Assembly (NCBI GenBank): GCA_047967505.1
Contig: CM106540.1
Length of the DNA stretch: 64,000 nucleotides
Strand: one strand, 5' to 3'
DNA from: Dipteris shenzhenensis
Lineage: Eukaryota; Polypodiophyta; Polypodiopsida; Gleicheniales
Shown here: piece by piece, positions 45,453 through 56,633 of the stretch
Layout: each line of letters opens with the position of its first letter
Numbering within the stretch: position 1 is the stretch's first letter
The notes under the pieces: generated by a model
What the model saw: the letters and a program-made list of their open reading frames with translations, nothing else
Database searches by the model: none
What the model was told of the DNA's origin: nothing
Made by a program: the position numbers and the translations under genes

Positions 45453-45682
45453 TGACAAAATATGAAAAGGGGAGAGGAGAAGAGTGGAGATGAGAAGAGA
45501 GGGCACAGCTAGAGAGCACACCACAAATGACTAAATTTACACTAGATTTAGTTGAAAATGTAGAATATATACAAACCCATTTAGGGTTAGGGTTAGGGCA
45601 TCTAACCCTTTCCTTTATAGCACTCTATTGGGTTAGTGCTATGCACATATGATCACATGATGTTGAGCGTGATCTCTCAACA
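45453..45682 (-). repeat. 3' LTR of copia element 2, with telomere-like motif
   Basis: On the minus strand it starts TGTTGAGAGATCACGC at 45682, directly after a polypurine tract (CTTGAGGGAAGG, 45683-45694). It ends near 45453 (...ATATTTTGTCA). On the plus strand TTAGGG occurs three times in a row at 45581-45598, nine bases from GAATATATA (45563-45571), the complement of a TATATATTC box. A relative lies at 23806-23960. Confidence 0.8.
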
Positions 45683-45694
45683 CCTTCCCTCAAG

Positions 45695-47480
45695 ATCATC
45701 ATCATGAAGTAAGCCTTCCCTCAAGATGATGATTCTAGGGAAGGACTGAGCATTACATTCCATCACACCCCTTTAATGAGAATGTCCTTCCTTTGCATCA
45801 AACCAAGAGCTAGTTGGTGTTTCTCAAAAAGCTCTTTACCGAGTGGTTTGGTAAAGATGTCTACAACATTCTCTTTGCTATCACAATGTTGCAGTGTGAT
45901 GTCACCAAGTAATACTCTTTCTCTGATGAAGTGCTCTCTGACATCAATGTGCTTTGTCCTGGAGTGATATACTGGATTCTTGGCTAATGCTTGAGCCGAT
46001 TGATTATCACAATATATTGTGTTGGCTTTGACTCATCAAAGTAATCTGTTTCTGACAATAGTCTTCTGAGCCATATAGCTTCACATGCACCTGTAGCGAG
46101 TGCTCTATCTTTTGCTTTAGTCGACAGATAAAGATAAACAGTTGGCTATTTGTTTGACAACCATGATATAGCACCTTGACCAAGGAAAAATGCATATCCC
46201 TGTGTGGATCTCTAGGTCTCTTGATCTCCGACGTAGTCACTGTCATAGTATCCGTGCAACCGTGGATGACTTCCTCTATATTCTATCTCAAACTGTCTTA
46301 TACCTCTGATGTATCTCAAGACGCTTTTCACTGCATTCCAATGAGACTATTTTGGATTTGCCATAAACTGTGCAAGTGAGCTTACTGCATAACAAATATC
46401 TGGTCGTGTGATAGTCAAATATATAAGAGATCCGATGAACTGCCTGTAGTACCTATCATTGATTGTAGGCTTTTCTGAATCTTTAGTAAGTTTCAAACTC
46501 TGTTCCATGGGAGTAGCTACAATCTTGCAATCTACCATATGAAACTTCTTCAGGAGACTGTCAACATGTTTGAGCTAACTCATAAAGGTGCTGTCTGAAT
46601 CTCTCCCGAACTCAATTCCAAGACAATAGTGCATAAGTCCAAGATCTTTCATGTCGAATTCTGTAGAGATAAGTCTTGTTTTAGCTTTCTGATGAAGCTA
46701 TCCTTGCTTCTTATCACAATCAGACCATCTATGTATAAAAGTGCAATAGTAATGTTTTCTCCTTGAACTTTGTAGTAGAGAGTATGATCTGCATTGGACT
46801 TCATGTATCCTAGATCAGTAACATACTTGTTGATTTTGATATACCAACTTCTGGGTGCTTGCTTCAAGCCGTAGAGACTCTTCTTAAGATGGCAAACCTT
46901 ATTCTCCCTTTCTGGTTCAACATAACATGCTGGTTGTTGCATGTAGACTTCCTCGTCTAGATAACCATTGAGAAATGCATTCTTGACATCAAGCTGATAC
47001 ACATTCCATCTACTGAGTGTTGCTAGTTATATCAAGAACTGTATGAAATCCATCTTTGCTACTACTGGAGCATAAGTCTCATCATAGTCTTGACCATATT
47101 GCTATGCAAATCCTTTTGCAATTAGTCTGGCTTTGTATCTTTGAGTACTTGCATCTGGATTGTATTTCATTTTGTATACCCATTTATTTGCTATGGCCTT
47201 CTTTCCTAGTGGAAGGTCGCATAATTCCCAAGTATTATTCTTATACAAAGCATCAATTTTTTCATTCATAGCAGTTGGCCATTCTGGCTTGTCTACTACA
47301 TCTTCGAAGTACCTAGCTCTTCTATAGCCATGATGGTAGCCATAAGAGCATAGTTGGTGGTTTTCAACTTGAATTGGTTTGACTTTTTGAACATATGTCA
47401 ATCTGGTTGGAGGTCTGTTTTTCCTAGTAGACCATCTGAGTTGCTGTGGCTCTGCTTGGGGTGTTTTTGGCAATTCTTGC
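45695..47480 (-). pseudogene. Copia element 2: reverse transcriptase and RNase H
   Basis: Segments in order on the minus strand: PEWPTAMNEKIDALYKNNTW, KWVYKMKYNPDASTQRYKAR and LIAKGFA (47102-47473), a stop, [35 protein letters not shown] and LLYIDGLIVI (46649-47002), a break, MVDCKIVATPMEQSLKLTKD and GSLIYLTITRPDICYAVSSL (46347-46538), then fragmentary RNase H (about 46250-45780, broken by stops). In the catalytic motif the second Asp is Gly (YIDG in place of YIDD/YVDD), which should abolish polymerase activity. Same family as the fragment at 24135-24330. Confidence 0.85.
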
Positions 47481-47589
47481 TCTTCTTCATCAACCTTTTT
47501 TATAGATGACTATGAAATCGATGAGTCTATCTCCTCTGTGTTTGAGATTTTCCATTCTGATTCCTCATCAAAGATTACATCTCTGGAGA

Positions 47590-48370
47590 TAATGACCTTT
47601 CAGTTGATGGGATCATACAACTTGTATGCTTTGCTTTCTTCACTGTAGCCAACCATGATGCATTTACCTGACTTTGCATCCAATTTCCTGCGATGATGAT
47701 CATCATGTATGTGGACATATGCTATGCAACCAAATATGCGGAGATGCCCAATGTGTGGCCTGTGTCTAGTGAATGCTTCATAAGGTGTCATACCTTGAAT
47801 TGGTTCGATAGGAAGCTGATTAAACAAATAGTTTGCAATGGCTATTGCTTTTGCCCAATACTGATTCAGAAGATGATTCTCACTAAGCATTGCTCTAGCA
47901 CTGTCTACTAAAGTACCATTCTTGCTTTCAGCTCTTGCATTCTGTTGAGGAGTATCTACACATGTGAATTGTCTTCAAATGCCGTGACTTCTGCAAAAGT
48001 TCATGAATGTTGAAGACATGTATTCACCTCCTCTATCTGATCTCATGACTCTGATCTTTCTGCGTGTCTGGTTTTCTACCATGGCTTTCAATTCTTGAAA
48101 TATGAAAAACACTTCATATGCCATTGATGCTGTGGGTCTGGGATAACCCCATACATTTGTATGTATCAAATCAAGAATACCTCTTGCTCGAGAGGTGCTT
48201 CTGCCAAAGTTGGTTTGCTTTTGTTTGCCGAAGCAGCATGCTTCGTAAACTTTTCCAAGAAACTGTAGCTTTGGAATTCTAATTGCCATATTCAGATTCT
48301 TGAGATCTAGCAAGCTCTTGAAATTGACATGACCATATCTCTTGTGCCATTTTGCAGATAGTGGCATCTA
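47590..48370 (-). pseudogene. Copia element 2: integrase with internal deletion
   Basis: The pre-integrase zinc region is WHKRYGHVNFKSLLDLKNL, then YEACCFGKQKQTNFGRS, with one His of the HHCC set visible in GH and two Cys. The core begins LDLIHTNVWGYPRPTASMA and jumps directly to YEVFFIFQELKAMVENQTRR and RSDRGGEYMSS (second Asp). The middle of the core (normally about 40 residues with 'FIDD') is missing. The C-terminal frame 47600-47890 has YLFNQLPIEPIQGMTPYEAF and HLRIFGCIAYVHI. The frame breaks near 47975. Confidence 0.85.
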
Positions 48371-48512
48371 TTGTGATTAAGCTAACATGGCATGCTTATC
48401 TGGTACTATAGCTAGCATTCTGTACAAGCATCCTTCCTTGACACCTTTTCCTACTGAGCTGAAATCTTCTGGATTTGTCTCTGATAGTGCATTCATCTCT
48501 GTCGAAGATGAC

Positions 48513-48820
48513 TCAATAGTTGTGTTCGGTCATTTGACCTACTGACAAGAGGTTCTTGTTGAGCTTCGAAACGTAGAGTACATCTTTCACCAATCCTTTC
48601 GTACCAGTGAAATTGTTCATGAGAATAATGCATGTCCCTTGAACTGGATTCGGTGTATTATCTATGCTGTGTAGATGACATTTTTCTAACCTTCTCATGG
48701 TTTCAACTTTGTGAACCATTCCTGATGATTTGTCATGTGACATGATGCACTGTTGTCGATGTACCAAGGATCTCGATCTCCTTGGTCGACTTGATAAAGC
48801 TGAAATTCTCTTTTGGATCA
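48513..48820 (-). pseudogene. Copia element 2: protease
   Basis: The frame at about 48800-48730 reads GDRDPWYIDNSASCHMTN, the active-site region of a copia protease. The usual DSG triad reads D-N-S here, as if AGC-GGT had become AAC-AGT by two G-to-A changes. The second frame has GTCIILMNNFTGTKGLVKDV and LYVSKLNKNLLSVGQ, the conserved protease C-terminal segment. The two pieces lie in different frames. Confidence 0.7.
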
Positions 48821-48837
48821 GTGTCTAGATACATTGT

Positions 48838-49665
48838 CTAGATACATTGTATCAATTTTCTACATTTCCTCGTTTGTAAGAAACATATTCCCATGTTCAT
48901 TTGCAAAATGAATGTGACTAGAATGTCCACCACGATAATTTTCTCTGTCACGAAAATTCCCTCGATTGCTACTGGATTGACCGCCTTGGTCGTACTGCTT
49001 CTTGTGCGGCAATCTCTTTCATAGTGTCCAAACTTATGACAGTAGTTGCATTGGATGCTTGACACATTGGTGGATGCATTCCCTCGTCCTTGGAATCTTC
49101 CTCGATTGGAATGATTTTCTCTTTGCTGATTCTGATGTTGCTAATGCTGATGTTGACTTTGCTGATGACTTTGTTTTGCTGATGTAAGCATGACCAGTTT
49201 CGCTCTACTGCTGTGAAAACTCTGGTTGATTTGGTTTCTTAGTGTGAGAATCCTAGAAGTGTTCTTAGACTGGTAGAAAGCTGCAAACATATCCCATGCT
49301 TCTTTGGATGTCTTGACTATGTTGAGCTATCCTAGCATGACATCTTGCACATTCTACTTCATTAAATAATATGCATACTTATCTTTCTTATCCCATTTTG
49401 TTGCCTGTGCTTGGGCAATGGCAGGATCTGCTACAGGTGCAAAAACTATTTGTGTAGTTGGAGATCCCACTGCTAGTGTTGTGACAACAGGTGGAGTAGA
49501 GCTACTGCTGGCTAGATCGTCTAATGGTCTAGGTGTAGATCCATCGACATACTCCCATTTGTCCTAAAGTACAAGAATGGTCTTTATTTGATATTTCCAT
49601 GTGCCGTAATTGGAGTTGTCTAGCTTAGCAGATGCCTCCAGATTGAGGTTGCTAGTCGTAGACAT
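48838..49665 (-). pseudogene. Copia element 2: gag with zinc knuckle
   Basis: ATG at 49665-49663 starts MSTTSNLEASAKLDNSNYGT, a standard copia gag opening, followed by WKYQIKTILVL and a stop. Further on (49480-49200) AQATKWDKKDKYAYYLMK, TSKEAWDMFAAFYQ and LRNQINQSFH follow with stops between. A CX2CX4HX4C knuckle (CNYCHKFGHYERDC) lies at about 49000-49045. A recognisable 5' LTR and primer site are not found to the right of 49665. Confidence 0.85.
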
Positions 49666-51435
49666 GGTGCAAGAAATGTACTCAAAGTGTCGTGAAAATC
49701 ACTGTCTGAAACAATTACAAAATAATGACTATGGGGCAAGTGAAATGTGGATTGTTAGTGAAGGTAGAACTGCAATATATATAATCCAATTTGAATTACA
49801 AGGCTTGTGGCAAATGATGTCAGGAATAGCCAAGAGGTTTTACAAGGCTGGAATAAAGTGCACAATGCCGTGAAATAGCCAAATAGGCTTTACAATGATG
49901 GCATGTGTGTGTGAAATCAAATCATGTGCTATCTGCCCACTGATCAATCGGTAATGCCTCTGAACACTCTGAAGTCTGCTCACTGAATTGATGAACGTTA
50001 GGTTTCAGGTAATGTGATGATGTGAAATCGTATGTGAGCATAGGGACCTAGTCGGGAATTTTAGGCATGGCTTAGATTGGCAACTTGAGGAAATTCAAAG
50101 CGTTCCCTCTATGGTGATCTAGTCTACTCTGATCTAGATCTATACCAACTGTCGATCAATGAAAGAATAGCAAATAATTTCTTTTCTTTGGTTCTTTTTA
50201 TGTGCTGGGTCAGATGCGTTAATGAGAGATTGATGTGCATGTAGGAGGTGGATTTGTTAATGAGGCTTAAAAGTGAGTGATACTTGTGCCAAAATATGTG
50301 CATGATGTGACGAGCGCATAGAGCACAAAAAATTGATCGTTTCACCTCTTTGTAGCATCCTAAAATTCCTCCTGGATCAAGAGATATGGCTTGATCTAGG
50401 TGGAGGGGCAAAAAAAAGTTAAAATGTGTAGTGATGATGTGGCAATGTGAGTCACATGCAGTGATGATGTGGTAGTTGATGTGGCAATTGACATGGCAGA
50501 TGATGTGGACCTGATGGATAAGGTACTACTGATGTGGTAGTCGACTGCCACGCGGTAGATAAGTGATGATGTGGCACTTGGAGAGGATATGGTGCCACGT
50601 GGCAATGTGTTGACCAAGCCAGGGTATGTGGTGACCTTGAGGATAAGGCTTGGATTGCCACGTGGTCAAATGCTAATCAATGGCCAAACTTGAGGTCATT
50701 GATGATTGAACCTTGGTTGGTTCTATTTGCTGGAATCCAGTGGTTGTTGATCAGAGTCATAGGAGCAGTTGTTGAGCAGAGTCATTGAAGAAGGCTGCAA
50801 TTTGCAGCAATAGTTGACTGGAGCGAGGCAGAAGCTTGAGGCTTGGAGGCTTGTGGAGGAGCCACCGTGAGCATTGGAGGAACGAGAGCTTGGAAGGAGT
50901 TCGTTGTTTGGCTAGTCGAGACTGCAAAGCCCTCCATTCCACCTCATCATTTTGATCACCCTCTGGGAGCCATAACTTTTGATCCAGGTGGAATTTTGTG
51001 GTGATCCAAAAAACGAAAACCAGATCGTGCTCTACGCATTGAACACCTCAGATTTGCCATATGATTTGTCCACATGCCATCAACATTAAATTCTCATCAT
51101 CGAAGCCACATACTGATCCATTGCAGTGCATCCAACACATAAAATGAGCAAACTAAAATTCATTTGCTACATTTTATGCTTCGACGTGTAATCTAACTGT
51201 AGACTAGCATAGACATAGAGGAGATTCAACCCCACTAAGCCAAGTAAGCCATTGCCACATTACTTGATTAGTTCCATTGGCGCAGTCCCATTGGATATAT
51301 CATCGGTGTACACAGTGACACATCTGACATTAGGTCAGCCTCTTAGGCATGTAGTAGTTCATCATATTATGACACTTGGCAGAGTCATCTTCCTTGGATT
51401 CATGATTGTTACATTCTTCTTGCATGCACACATGT
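49666..51435. other. Spacer; GATGTGGCA-rich stretch with G-box palindrome
   Basis: No gene recognised. At 50430-50680 the phrases GATGATGTGG, GATGTGGCA and GCCACGTGG recur irregularly. TGCCACGTGGCA at 50593-50604 is a perfect 12-bp palindrome with a CACGTG (G-box) core, and a second GCCACGTGG lies at about 50658. Confidence 0.5.
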
Positions 51436-51650
51436 ACAATCATATTTATTGACTATTTTTTGGGATTGGTTCCTACACACATGCATCAGCCTTGTATAGC
51501 CTTTTGGCTACTCCCAACATGCAGTTGTCATATTCATTTTACAATCATATTTATTGACTATTTTTTGGCATTGGTTCCTGCACACATACATCATCCTTGT
51601 ATAGCCTCTACACATACATCATCCTTGTACAACCTCTTGGATACTCTCAA
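51436..51650. repeat. 105-bp tandem duplication
   Basis: ACAATCATATTTATTGACTA begins at 51436 and 51541, followed in both by TTTTTTGG.ATTGGTTCCT and ACACAT.CATC..CCTTGTA. A further shorter copy of ACACATACATCATCCTTGTA occurs at about 51607. Confidence 0.85.
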
Positions 51651-52418
51651 CATGTAGGTATCATGTTCAGCTTACAGGCTTGATCTTTGGCATACACATG
51701 TTCTTCCATCACATGACTTGGTTCACGGTCATGGGTAGTCACTCTTGCCGGTACGCGGCTTGCACAGAGCACTATACCACCTCCAACATGGAGTTATTCA
51801 CATCATGCATTTGATGATACACGTGTCATGACTCCGAACGAGATCCATGAGTGGAAAGATAACCTACTTTGACCATTCATTGCCATAGGGTTATGTACTG
51901 GTTTATAATGCAGACTCTAGCCTCATTGGTCTCAAGAGATCGGATGCAGATGCTTCAGTTGTTAGCATGGATCAGCCTAGAGTTTTTTATCAGGCACATT
52001 TGGCAATAAGCCCTACGCATGAGGCACATTTGATGGCGGTAAGCCCTCAGTCCCATCTATATCAACACAGTTTGATTCTAGTTATGCACAGCTATCATCT
52101 TCATGCATGGATCTGACTCCATCTATTGTCACATCAGATGCAGATATTCAGCAGGAGTTTCATTATGATCATGCAATTATTCAGTAGTAGGTCAGTCCTC
52201 AGTAAAAGGCACTTGCATCATCTACTGCATGTGGAGATATATGCCACAGTGCATTCATGTGGAGTTATTTATAGTAGATAACTCCTCAGTACAAGGCACT
52301 CACATCTTTTGCCGTATCCAGATATATATGCCACAGTGCATCCAACTCTTTAGGTGATTTCATTCCAGCATCAATCCTCACTGATGCTTTCACCTCTAAT
52401 ATAGAGCATATCACATCC

Positions 52419-52898
52419 TTGGACACAGTTTCCACGAGCAGTACAGATCAGCAGATCAATCTTCAAGGCATTCCAGCATTGGCTCAGTCATGCCGCATTG
52501 CACCGCCCTTGGATCTAGTTTTCACCACCAATCAACAGATCATTCCTCAGCATGCGGATATTTATGCATCAATGCAATTCTGCCCCAATGCAGTAGACAT
52601 CATTAGGTTTAGCAATTGTGCAATCAGGGAAACCTCAGTGTTTTATCATACACTTATGGTTTTTGTATACAGTCTAATGGTTGGATCTAGGATTTCAGAT
52701 CAGTCAGCATTAGGCACCACATATGCCTCAATGACTTCTTGTGATTTTTTAGTTGTATTTCAGGCTTCTAGGCCTTTATATTATCAGCTCCTTCTTGACA
52801 AGCATATGACAGATGCTACCTCCCATGCTGATGGATGTTTAGCCATGAACATATCAGATGACCTTCAGCTCATGAGACAGTTGAGCATACAAGTTTGA
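52419..52898 (+). other. Unassigned 159-codon open frame
   Basis: Opens MDTVSTSSTDQQINLQGIP and has balanced composition (for example DNA 52560-52800 gives ASMQFCPNAVDIIRF and SRPLYYQLLLDKHM). No domain, targeting peptide or membrane segment is recognised. The surrounding 2 kb contains imperfect repeats (CCTCAGTA.AAGGCACT at about 52196 and 52288), which argues for transposon or satellite origin. Possible, but unsupported as a gene. Confidence 0.2.
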
Positions 52899-53400
52899 TA
52901 GGTTGCCATACCTTGTCAGCTGTATGGGCCTCTTCTTCAGCAAAGTAGTGTATCATACCTACATCTTTGGCCCCAGATTTTCAGCCCCTGGATCATTCTA
53001 TCCCCATTGACTATGTGGTCTTGTTTGACCTTGCATCATATGACAGAGATTACCTCCGACATTGCTATCAGTTCTTTTGGGTTGGTGACACTCTCGTATG
53101 TCACAACCTATCGGATCACATTTTGCCATAGCTACATCAAGTAGCTTCACATTTGGATGTCTCTTCTACAGAGCAGCTGCATAGTACATGATGACACGTG
53201 ACATGTGTAGCTTTGACATGTTTAGCATGTAGCCATACACACCATTATTCACGCAATCATCATTTAATTAACCAATCTTTGATCCAAGTGGAATTTACTT
53301 TCTGCATATTTCCTTCCTCTGCCTTTCGACCTATCTTTTGGGTTTTATTCCCAAAGGCAAAGTATCACCCACAACTTAAGAGAGGGAAATGCACATTTGT

Positions 53401-53459
53401 GTACAGGATCGTAAATTGTACTCATTTATGTACAGGATCGTAAGTTGTACTCATTGTAC
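53401..53459. repeat. 29-bp tandem duplication
   Basis: GTACAGGATCGTAA.TTGTAC occurs at 53401 and 53430, with TCATT after each. Confidence 0.9.
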
Positions 53460-53619
53460 ATGCTTCCACTACGTAGTAACTATGCTCACACACGCACATA
53501 CTACTCTGATTCCTTCTAGTTTTTATTTTTAGTTTTGGATGCTACAATATGCACCAAACGAAGCACAAAAAGATCCTGTACATGTACCCTCTACTTACCC
53601 AGTGCAATTTAAGATGGGC

Positions 53620-53830
53620 TGTTAAGGATGGTATAAATTGCACCATCTAGATAGGGCATTAGGGGAAAACCCTAACCCTAACCCTAACCCTAAAATGTTC
53701 AGATGTATATATTCATGTTCATGTTCAATACAACATAGTGTACAGGTAGCTATATCATGTGCACTCCTCTCTCCCTCAACCCTTTCACCAGCATGCCCAT
53801 AGAAAGGAGGCCAACAACACCCAATCCTTG
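53620..53830 (+). repeat. LTR-like block with four telomere-like units and TATA box
   Basis: Begins TGTTAAGGATGG (53620, proposed). CCCTAA occurs four times in a row at 53670-53693, including an exact plant telo-box AAACCCTAA at 53667-53675. TATATATTC follows at 53706-53714 and then a CT-rich stretch. Order and spacing match the copia element 2 LTR read on its own strand. The right end is not resolved and could lie anywhere from 53780 to 53850. Confidence 0.5.
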
Positions 53831-53859
53831 AGCCACAGGTAGGGACTGAGGTCGTCTTT

Positions 53860-55450
53860 GTGGAATTAGGACCCACAGTCTTCACGAGGCACCCTGACTC
53901 AGAGTGCATGGAAGATGAACACCCGTGGATGAGGGATTTTGCGAGACAAAACCCCAGCCTTGGAAACTCACGGGACTTCCAAGGGGGAAACTCTTGTGAA
54001 CCTCTGACCTCCCAAGTGTCCCCAACATTCAGCGGCTATGTGCCCTTGCAAGTTCCATCTTACATACCAATGCAAGGAGTGTCCATGCAGATGCCTAGTA
54101 ACCTGCTTCCTCCTGGAGCCCAATAGTCTACTCCCACATTTATGGCCCCGATGTACGAGGGAGCGGGATACACAACCCCAATGTTGATACCGGTACCCCA
54201 ATGGACCTCGCTGCCTTGAGGCCGCCTCTACAACCTATTAGGCCCACAATAGTGCCTGTCGACCCATAGCCATATCCAAGCTGATAACTAAATTTCTCGG
54301 GGAAGGAGATCTGGTCTCCCATGTGGAGCAATTTGAGTAACTATGTGAAGCATTCGGTGCTCCCGGAGATCTAGAAATGGTTAATGCATTCGACCATAGC
54401 CTAGATGGCAAGGGAGGCCAATGGTATAGGGCCCTCAGCCCAGAGGAGAAAGTCTGCCTTGAGGCCGCCTCTACAACCTATTAGGCCCACAATAGTGCCT
54501 GTCGACCCATAGCCATATCCAAGCTGATAACTAAATTTCTCGGGGAAGGAGATCTGGTCTCCCATGTGGAGCAATTTGAGTAACTATGTGAAGCATTCGG
54601 TGCTCCCGGAGATCTAGAAATGGTTAATGCATTCGACCGTAGCCTAGATGGCAAGGGAGGCCAATGGTATAGGGCCCTCAGCCCAGAGGAGAAAGTCAAC
54701 TGGGAGGTGTTGTGAAAAGCCTTCATTGTCACAAGTGGAGTCCGATTAATCAATTGTATGAGGTGAAACAAAATGACCTTCAAGACTACATCGCTAGGAT
54801 CAAACACCTCAATTCCTACTATGAATCGCATGACAGGATAAACGAGTGACTGTTGCCACGGTTATACTCATTGGATTGGTGGATCCAAAGCTACATGACC
54901 ACTTAGTGGTTATGATCCAAAGCTGCATGACCACTTAATGGTTATGAACCCCACTTATTTTGAACTCTGTAGCATGGTAGCCATCTGTATAAGTGATAAT
55001 ATGATGGATAAGGACGTCAAGGACAAAACTACAACTCCGTTCGAGGTATCACCATCAGTAAGGTCTTCCAGTATGGACCCTACCAAGAAGGAGGATGAAG
55101 AGTCTAAGGGGTTAGATATGGGCAAGTTGGCCTCTAGTCTACTGAATCAACTGGGCCAGTAGTGGAAGGCAGGGACCTCCAAGGAAACACCGAGTAACCC
55201 CCACTTAGTCCCAAGAAGAGACAATGTGTGGTGTGGGATATGCAATGGTAATCACCCCTCAAATGAGTACTACTGTGCAGATTGCTATAGATGGGGGACC
55301 ATGATACCTCTCAATGCCGATTCTCGAAGGTCCTTCCCAAACTGATCTACCAGCCAAGGTCCCAACTGGCCCTGATGGCCCCACCTAACCCAATGAATGC
55401 GCAAGGAGACCCTTTAGCCAATCCAGGGTAATATAGGGCAAAACATGCTC
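53860..55450 (+). pseudogene. Gypsy gag copy A, with 243-bp tandem duplication
   Basis: Frame 53860-54126 (N-terminal gag, Pro/Ser/Met-rich) leads to a core reading ISKLITKFLGEGDLVSHVEQ, FE-stop-LCEAFGAPGD, SLDGKGGQWYRALSPEEKV, LINQLYEVKQNDLQDYIARI and, at 54938-55162, HPTYF-type MNPTYFELCSMVAICI. The core matches copy B at 57039-57640 residue by residue in places. A degraded zinc region (GNHPSNEYYCADCYRWG) ends it at about 55330. A segment of 81 codons is duplicated in tandem. No protease or RT follows. Confidence 0.75.
54211..54696 (+). repeat. Near-identical 243-bp tandem duplication inside gag copy A
   Basis: CTGCCTTGAGGCCGCCTCTA starts at 54211 and 54454; the units run to GAGAAAGTC at 54453 and 54696. 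I see one base difference (CGACCATAGCC against CGACCGTAGCC). 243 is a multiple of three, so the gag frame is unchanged. Confidence 0.95.
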
Positions 55451-55612
55451 CATTACCGCCACCCATATTAAGTCCACAACCACCCCCCCTCGTATAACTC
55501 CAGTCAACCAAGTACCAGTGCATGCTGCATTTAACTTAACCCAACACATGTTGAAATAGCAAAGTCAATGCTGAATTACAAAATTTCACACTAAGTTAGC
55601 CTTAATTCAACG

Positions 55613-56212
55613 TGATGCTAAACTACCAAAATGCTGAATTAGTAACCTAGTGCACGTTGCATTAATTTTAACTCAGCATATGCTAAATTACAACCTAGTG
55701 CATGCTAGGTTAGCTTTGACTACATTAGGTTAACTTTGACCACATTGGATTACCTTTGACCATGCTGAATTAGCTCTTGAAAATCAACCCTTGATCCCAT
55801 GTCGCAACCTAGAATTGGGGCCTCAATTGCGTCGAACAACACATGCACTTGAGACCAAGAAGAGCCTTAGGAGCTAACCCTAAACCTTAGGAGACTGCCT
55901 TAAATACCCTCACGATGCTAAACTACCAAAATGCTGAATTAGTAACCCAGTGCATGTTGCATTAATTTTAACTCAGCATATGCTAAATTACAACCTAGTG
56001 CATGCTAGGTTAGCTTTGACTAGATTAGGTTAACTTTGACCACACTGAGTTACCTTTGACCATGTTGAATTAGCTAATGAAAATTGACCCTTGATCCCGT
56101 GTCGCAACCTAGAATTGGGGCCTCAATTACGGCAAACAACACATGCACTTGAGATCAAGAAGAGCCTTAGGAGCTAACCTTGAGCCTAAGGATAGTGCCT
56201 TAAATATCCTCC
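55613..56212. repeat. 300-bp direct tandem duplication
   Basis: GATGCTAAACTACCAAAATG occurs at 55614 and 55914 (offset 300). The units run through GCATATGCTAAATTACAACC, CCTAGAATTGGGGCCTCAAT and AGAGCCTTAGGAGCTAAC with around twenty differences. The unit itself contains degenerate TTAGGTTAACTTTGACCA repeats. It lies between gag copies A and B. Confidence 0.9.
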
Positions 56213-56276
56213 TATCAACCTAACGCCTAGCTCTACATCTTTAGGGTCAACAAGCTAAAAAATAAGTTTTTATGCC

Positions 56277-56633
56277 TTGCACAAACCACCACAAGGTGAC
56301 CTATCTAGCTTAGGAGAGTTCATGAGCCTGGATGGAGACAAGGGAGAGCCCTTCAATGTTAGAGCCTCAATGGCTCCGAACTCCATCTTTAATGATCCCA
56401 AGTCTCCTACCCCTTCTACAATAGCTAGATTAAGGAAAAGCTTTTCCAACATGGGTAGACTTGGACTATCTGAACCAACGAGTATGTTAAACCAGTTTGC
56501 TATGCAGAATAGGGTGCCAATAGAACCTCAGGTGTCATCTCAACCATCGATGTTGGAAGCGATATTTAGGGAACTACACTTCATTGTATTTACTAGCAAT
56601 CAACTACAACTTCCACTCTTTGATGAGAACTAG
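56277..56633 (+). pseudogene. Gypsy gag copy B: N-terminal segment
   Basis: A 118-codon open frame (LSSLGEFMSLDGDKGEPFNV, IARLRKSFSNMGRLGLSEPT) upstream of the gag core in the same direction. It is interpreted as the gag N-terminus by position only. No domain recognised. Confidence 0.4.

Noticed and set aside
53667-53695. Telomere end or interstitial telomere scar
   Set aside because: Only four CCCTAA units, in a promoter-like position repeated in other LTRs; a chromosome-fusion scar would have longer head-to-head arrays.
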